From: Pseudomonadota bacterium
Lineage (GTDB): Bacteria > Pseudomonadota > Alphaproteobacteria > Rhizobiales > Devosiaceae
Assembly (NCBI GenBank): GCA_023431205.1
Contig: JAEYXQ010000136.1
Location: 1-8,994, forward strand
Direction: 5' to 3'
Length of the DNA stretch: 8,994 bases
Both the position numbers and the translations under genes were made by a program. The number at the start of each line of letters is the position of its first letter. Positions within the stretch are counted from its first letter, which is position 1. Below the pieces are notes generated by a model. That model saw only the letters and a list, made by a program, of their open reading frames with translations, did not search any database and was not told where the DNA came from. This document shows positions 5,404-8,994 of this stretch, piece by piece.

Positions 5404-7290
5404 CTACACCACTAGCCGCCGATACAGCACGTCCGCCAGTTCCACCGGCTCGGCATCGGCGCCATGCAGCACCACGTCGGGATTGGTGGGGGGCTCGAAC
5501 GGAGAGTCGATGCCGGTGAAGTTCTTGATCTCCCCTGCCCTTGCCCGCTTGTAGAGTCCCTTGGGATCGCGCGCCTCGCAGACTTCGAGCGGTGTGTCGA
5601 CATAGACCTCGGTGAACTCGATGTCGCCGGCGATCTCGCGGGCCAGCCGCCGCTCCTTCTCGAAGGGCGAAATGAAGGAGACCAGCACGATCAGCCCGGC
5701 ATCGGCCATCAGCCGCGCCACTTCCGCCACACGGCGGATGTTTTCCACGCGCGCGGCTTCGGTGAAGCCGAGATCCTTGTTGAGCCCGTGCCGGACGTTG
5801 TCGCCATCAAGGATATAGGCATGGCGCCCCTCGGCGGTGAGGCGCTTCTCGAGCAGGTTGGCGACGGACGACTTGCCCGACCCGGACAGGCCGGTGAACC
5901 ACACGATCTGCGGCTTCTGCCCCTTCAGTTCCGCCCGCACCTGCCGGTTCACGTCGAAGTTCTGGTAGGTCAGGTTCTGCGCCCGCCGGAGTCCGAACTC
6001 GATGGTGCCGGCCCCGAGCGTTGCGTTGGACAGCCGGTCGATCAGGATGAAGCCGCCGGTGAGCCGGTTGCGCACATAGGGATCGAAGGCGATCGGCTTG
6101 TCGGTGGCAATGGTGACGGTTGCGACCTCGTTGAGGTCGAGCTTGGTGGCCGGTGCCTGCTCCAGCGTGTTGACGTTGGTGCGGAACTTGATGTCGGTGA
6201 TCGTCGCCGGCACCAGTTGCGCCCCGATCTTCAGGAGATAGGAGCGTCCGGCATAGGCCGGATCCTCGTTCATCCAGACCAGGCGCGCCTGGAACTGGTT
6301 GGAATATTCCGGCGTCTCCCCGGGCCGCGCCAAGACGTCGCCGCGCGAGATGTCGAGCTCGCGGTCGAGCACCAGCGTCACCGCCTGCCCCGCCACGGCC
6401 CTTTCGAGGTCGCCATCCATGGTGACGATGCGCCGGACCACCGCCGGCTTGCGGGAGGCGGCAACCAGCACCTCGTCGCCCACCGCGATGGTGCCGGAAG
6501 CGACGGTGCCGGAAAAGCCGCGAAAATCGAGGTTTGGCCGGTTCACCCACTGCACCGGCAAGCGGAACGGCAGCCCGGTGCGGTCCTCGTCCACCACGAT
6601 GGTTTCGAGATACGGCACCAGCGGCGTGCCGGTGAACCACGGTGTCTGCGCGCTCGCCTTGAGGATGTTGTCGCCGCGGAGCGCCGAAACTGGCACGGCA
6701 TGGAGCGTCGAGAACCCCAGCGGCTCGGCCAGGGCGCGGTACTCGGCCTCGATGCGGTCGAAGATTGCCTGGTCGTAGCCGACAAGATCGATCTTGTTGA
6801 CCACCAGCACCACGTGCTTCACGCCCAGGAGCGACAGGATGAAGGTGTGGCGCCGGGTCTGGGTCAGCAGCCCTTTGCGGGCATCCACCAGCACCAGCGC
6901 CAGGTCGGCGGTCGAGGCGCCGGTCGCCATGTTCCGGGTATATTGCTCATGACCCGGCGTGTCGGCGACGATGAACTTGCGCTTGTCGGTCGAGAAGAAC
7001 CGGTAGGCGACATCGATGGTGATGCCCTGCTCGCGCTCGGCGGCGAGCCCATCCACCAGCAGCGAGAAGTCGATGCCTTCGTCGCCCGTGGTGCGGTTGC
7101 GCGAGTCCTGGCGGAGCGTGGCGAGCTGGTCGTCCAGCACCAGCTGGCTGTCATAGAGCAGCCGGCCGATCAGGGTCGATTTGCCGTCGTCGACGCTGCC
7201 GCAGGTGAGAAAGCGCAGCAGCGACTTGCCGGTCTGTTCGGCAAGCCAGAGGTCGAGATCGGTATCCGGAACCGCAAGGGACAGGCTCAT
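5404..7290 (-). CDS. cysNC: Bifunctional sulfate adenylyltransferase subunit 1 / adenylylsulfate kinase (CysN-CysC fusion)
   Basis: Cytoplasmic fusion enzyme of 628 residues for sulfate activation. The N-terminal part (about 20-450) is the CysN GTPase, which with CysD makes APS from ATP and sulfate. Its GTPase motifs are G1 GSVDDGKST (31-39), G3 DTPGH (110-114), G4 NKID (165-168) and SAL (202-204), followed by EF-Tu-like beta-barrel domains. The C-terminal part (about 458-628) is APS kinase, which makes PAPS. It shows P-loop GLSGSGKSS (467-475), DGDNVRHGLN (495-504), ISPF (540-543, the serine region of CysC) and DPKGLYKRA (575-583). The fusion type is common in rhizobia (NodQ-like) and its length is normal. 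The ATG at 7290 overlaps the cysD stop by one base (TGATG), with AGGAGG 10 nt upstream, indicating coupled translation with cysD. PAPS could feed either cysteine synthesis or sulfation; no reductase or sulfotransferase is in the window. Confidence 0.96.
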   Translation of the reverse strand: MSLSLAVPDTDLDLWLAEQTGKSLLRFLTCGSVDDGKSTLIGRLLYDSQLVLDDQLATLRQDSRNRTTGDEGIDFSLLVDGLAAEREQGITIDVAYRFFSTDKRKFIVADTPGHEQYTRNMATGASTADLALVLVDARKGLLTQTRRHTFILSLLGVKHVVLVVNKIDLVGYDQAIFDRIEAEYRALAEPLGFSTLHAVPVSALRGDNILKASAQTPWFTGTPLVPYLETIVVDEDRTGLPFRLPVQWVNRPNLDFRGFSGTVASGTIAVGDEVLVAASRKPAVVRRIVTMDGDLERAVAGQAVTLVLDRELDISRGDVLARPGETPEYSNQFQARLVWMNEDPAYAGRSYLLKIGAQLVPATITDIKFRTNVNTLEQAPATKLDLNEVATVTIATDKPIAFDPYVRNRLTGGFILIDRLSNATLGAGTIEFGLRRAQNLTYQNFDVNRQVRAELKGQKPQIVWFTGLSGSGKSSVANLLEKRLTAEGRHAYILDGDNVRHGLNKDLGFTEAARVENIRRVAEVARLMADAGLIVLVSFISPFEKERRLAREIAGDIEFTEVYVDTPLEVCEARDPKGLYKRARAGEIKNFTGIDSPFEPPTNPDVVLHGADAEPVELADVLYRRLVV

Positions 7291-8198
7291 CAGAAATAGC
7301 CCTCCTGCTTCTTCTTTTCCATCGAGCCGGCCTGGTCGCTGTCTATCAGGCGGCCCTCTCGTTCCGACGTGCGGCTCGCCTGCATTTCCATGATGATCTC
7401 GGGCAACGTCGCCGCACTGGAGCGGATGGCGCCGGTCAGCGGATAGCAGCCGAGCGTGCGGAAGCGGACCAGCTCCTCGCGCGGCCTCTCTCCCGCTTCG
7501 AGCCGGTAGCGTTCGTCATCCACCATGATCAGGGTGCCGGAGCGTTCCACCACCGGGCGGCGCTGGGCGAAATAGAGCGGCACGATCGGAATGTCCTCGG
7601 CATAGATGTAGGTCCACACGTCGAGTTCGGTCCAGTTGCTGATCGGGAACACCCGCAGGCTCTCTCCCGGGTTGAGGCGGGTGTTGAACAGACGCCAGAG
7701 TTCCGGCCGCTGGTTCTTGGGGTCCCAGGCGTGACTCGCATTGCGGTGCGAGAACACCCGCTCCTTGGCGCGGGACTTTTCCTCGTCGCGGCGGGCGCCG
7801 CCGATGGCGGCATCGTACCGGCCGGCACTCAACGCCTGGCGCAGCGCCGCCGTCTTCATGATGTCGGTGTAGCGCGACGAGCCGTGGTCGAACGGGTTGA
7901 TGTTGTCCCGCACTCCATCGGGATTGGTGTGGGTGATCAGGTCGAACCCGTATTCGGCCGCCATCCGGTCGCGGAAGGCGATCATCTCGCGGAACTTCCA
8001 CGTCGTGTCGATGTGGAGCAGCGGGAACGGGATCTTGCTCGGATAGAACGCCTTGCGCGCCAGGTGCAGCAGCACGCTCGAGTCCTTGCCGATGGAATAC
8101 ATCATCACCGGCCGCTCGAAGCTGGCGGCAACTTCGCGGAAGATCTCGATGCTTTCAGCTTCGAGGGTCTGCAGGTGCGTGAGGCGGGTCGTGTTCAA
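7290..8198 (-). CDS. cysD: Sulfate adenylyltransferase subunit 2 (ATP sulfurylase small subunit)
   Basis: Catalytic subunit that, with CysN, forms adenosine 5'-phosphosulfate from ATP and sulfate. It is a PP-loop ATP pyrophosphatase family protein of 302 residues, the same length as E. coli CysD. It shows PP-loop SIGKDSS (35-41), the conserved GGARRDEEKSRAKER (133-147), FPISNWTELDVW and the invariant-looking C-terminal end DQAGSMEKKKQEGYF. The start is a TTG at 8198: the first residues NTTRLTHLQTLEAESI line up with the E. coli N-terminus, and no ATG or GTG fits better. The only ribosome-site-like GGAG lies about 12 nt away, so initiation may be weak. It is first in the cysD-cysNC operon and divergent from rpe across a 392-bp gap. 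Confidence 0.95.
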   Translation of the reverse strand: MNTTRLTHLQTLEAESIEIFREVAASFERPVMMYSIGKDSSVLLHLARKAFYPSKIPFPLLHIDTTWKFREMIAFRDRMAAEYGFDLITHTNPDGVRDNINPFDHGSSRYTDIMKTAALRQALSAGRYDAAIGGARRDEEKSRAKERVFSHRNASHAWDPKNQRPELWRLFNTRLNPGESLRVFPISNWTELDVWTYIYAEDIPIVPLYFAQRRPVVERSGTLIMVDDERYRLEAGERPREELVRFRTLGCYPLTGAIRSSAATLPEIIMEMQASRTSEREGRLIDSDQAGSMEKKKQEGYF

Positions 8199-8356
8199 GG
8201 CGCGTCCGGGCTCCGGCTGGTGCCCCTAAGTACGGCTGCCAAGCGGGTCACCACAAGCCGGAAAACCCAGCAAATCCGGGGCTCTGCCGCCGCGGAAGCA
8301 TAATCGTGCGCGTCACCGCCCGATGCTGCCAAGGAACTGCGGAGGACAACAGGTCG

Positions 8357-8390
8357 AGCGCACCCGCCGTGCGCTGCGCCCGTATCGGGC
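8357..8390. repeat. Two adjacent inverted repeats upstream of cysD
   Basis: The first is AGCGCAC (8357-8363) with GTGCGCT (8369-8375), 7 bp and a 5-nt loop. The second is GCCCG (8378-8382) with CGGGC (8386-8390), 5 bp and a 3-nt loop, followed on the plus strand by AGAAAAATAATT. On the minus strand the T-rich stretch precedes rather than follows the stems, so it is not a terminator in that direction. It may be part of a protein-binding or leader structure for cysD; role unknown. Confidence 0.4.
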
Positions 8391-8468
8391 AGAAAAATAA
8401 TTCACCGCACCTCGCACGCTGCAGGCAAGCTCAGTGACCGGAACTCGATCGCGAACCCGAGTGGCGTT

Positions 8469-8526
8469 CACCCTCCACCTTGCGGGGAGGGCTGGGAGGG
8501 GGTGCTCTCCACGGCACCGCACCCCC
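8469..8526. repeat. G-rich REP-like intergenic palindrome with G-quadruplex motif
   Basis: The element contains nested inverted repeats: CCTCC (8472-8476) with GGAGG (8486-8490) around CTTGCG, CACCCTCC (8469-8476) with GGAGGGGGTG (8495-8504), and GGGGGTGC (8498-8505) with GCACCCCC (8519-8526). The style CCTCC...CTTGCGGGGAGGG is like dispersed intergenic palindromes commonly seen in Hyphomicrobiales genomes; this is from recall, not a search. The plus strand also fits a four-run G-quadruplex (8484-8502). Confidence 0.5.
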
Positions 8527-8590
8527 ACGCCTGCTTGTCACCGGCGCGCTGCCTCGTTAAGGCAACGGAGCCGTTTTCAGGGAGGCCGAG

Positions 8591-8994
8591 ATGACCCGCC
8601 GACCCATCCGCATCGCGCCGTCGATCCTCTCCGCCGACTTCGCCCGCCTGGGCGAGGAAGTCGCGGCCATCGATGCTGCCGGTGCCGACTGGATCCACGT
8701 CGATGTCATGGATGGGCACTTCGTCCCCAACATCAGCTTCGGCCCGACGGTAATGGCCTCGGTGCGCGATCGCACCAGCAAGGCGTTCGACGTCCACCTG
8801 ATGATCGCGCCGGTCGATCCCTACATCGCCTCCTTCGCCCGGGCCGGCGCCGACCGCATCACCGTCCATGCCGAAGCCGGGCCGCACCTGCACCGGACGC
8901 TGCAGGCCATCCGCGCCGAAGGCAAGGCTGCCGGCGTCGCGCTCAATCCCGCCACCCCCCTCTCCGCCGTCGAGAATGTGCTCGATGACATCGA
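8591..8994 (+). CDS. rpe: Ribulose-phosphate 3-epimerase (partial, C-terminal part beyond right edge)
   Basis: Interconverts D-ribulose 5-phosphate and D-xylulose 5-phosphate in the pentose phosphate pathway; cytoplasmic TIM-barrel metalloenzyme. About 134 of the usual 220-230 residues are visible. It shows IAPSILSADF (8-17), the metal and active-site segment HVDVMDGHFVPN (36-47, with H36 and D38), and DVHLMI (67-72, with metal-ligand H69), all intact. The ATG at 8591 has GGAGG 5 nt upstream (8581-8585), a strong site. It is divergent from cysDNC. Xylose imported by XylFGH enters metabolism as xylulose 5-phosphate, which Rpe uses, but nothing in the window shows shared control. Confidence 0.95.
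   Translation, partial: MTRRPIRIAPSILSADFARLGEEVAAIDAAGADWIHVDVMDGHFVPNISFGPTVMASVRDRTSKAFDVHLMIAPVDPYIASFARAGADRITVHAEAGPHLHRTLQAIRAEGKAAGVALNPATPLSAVENVLDDI

Larger units (their letters stand above)
8199..8590. other. Intergenic region between divergent cysD and rpe
   Basis: This 392-bp stretch has no convincing gene; overlapping frames show no family features. It should hold the promoters of cysD and rpe, but I found no good -35/-10 pair for either. It contains two adjacent hairpins (8357-8390), an A/T-rich patch (8391-8403), a short inverted repeat ACTCG-N10-CGAGT (8443-8462), a G-rich REP-like element (8469-8526), and a small hairpin TGCCT-N5-AGGCA (8550-8564). AACGG-AG-CCGTT (8564-8575) lies just before the rpe ribosome site. 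No riboswitch fold was recognised. Confidence 0.6.

Noticed and set aside
5464..7299. 611-codon open frame on the plus strand opposite cysNC
   Set aside because: A complementary-strand shadow of a high-GC gene. The translation is rich in R, H, G and D, shows no domain, and the opposite strand is unmistakably CysN-CysC.
8199..8590. Riboswitch or small RNA upstream of cysD or rpe
   Set aside because: The stems do not match any riboswitch layout I recognise, such as SAM-II, and there is no clear promoter-terminator pair.
8468..8893. 141-codon minus-strand open frame ending in the G-rich repeat
   Set aside because: Antisense to rpe; its end, SQPSPQGGG, is a typical spurious translation of a REP-like palindrome.
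8434..8988. 184-codon plus-strand open frame overlapping rpe
   Set aside because: Starts in the intergenic repeat and runs out of frame through rpe; the rpe frame carries all family motifs.

Overview
The window is ordinary alphaproteobacterial chromosome. It is high in GC, with dense codon-biased genes and short intergenic gaps. The gene content and a G-rich REP-like intergenic repeat fit Hyphomicrobiales (Rhizobiales), possibly a Devosia-like lineage. That taxonomic guess is inference from protein style and gene order, not a database result. No mobile element, CRISPR array, tRNA or rRNA was found.

Region 1 (1-4536) is a sugar-uptake locus. On the minus strand lie a D-xylose-type ABC importer: xylF (periplasmic binding protein), xylH (permease) and the start of xylG (ATPase, cut by the left window edge). 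Divergent from xylF is a ROK-family repressor-like regulator. The 224-bp intergenic region between them carries a probable xylF promoter, two similar candidate operator boxes about five helical turns apart, and two perfect 8-bp hairpins that fill the xylF leader. A further strong hairpin lies between xylF and xylH. The xylF mRNA is therefore bracketed by structures, which would fit stabilisation of the binding-protein message.

Region 2 (4548-8198, minus strand) is sulfate activation. cysD (sulfate adenylyltransferase small subunit) is coupled by a one-base TGATG overlap to a bifunctional cysN/cysC fusion (GTPase-type sulfurylase large subunit plus APS kinase). Together they make ATP + sulfate -> APS -> PAPS. 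Downstream on the same strand is a multi-pass membrane protein with TspO/MBR-like motifs; it may or may not be co-transcribed. It ends only 11 bp from the convergent ROK gene.

Region 3 (8199-8994) is a 392-bp intergenic stretch with several inverted repeats and a canonical four-run G-quadruplex motif inside a REP-like element. It is followed by the start of rpe (ribulose-phosphate 3-epimerase) on the plus strand, cut by the right edge. Rpe connects to xylose catabolism through xylulose-5-phosphate/ribulose-5-phosphate, but the sulfate genes lie between and co-regulation is not shown.

Three of the seven genes (xylH, the ROK regulator and cysD) appear to start with TTG. I see no convincing new multi-gene system here. 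The most interesting signals are the structured xylF control region, the degenerate ROK active site and the G-quadruplex/REP element.
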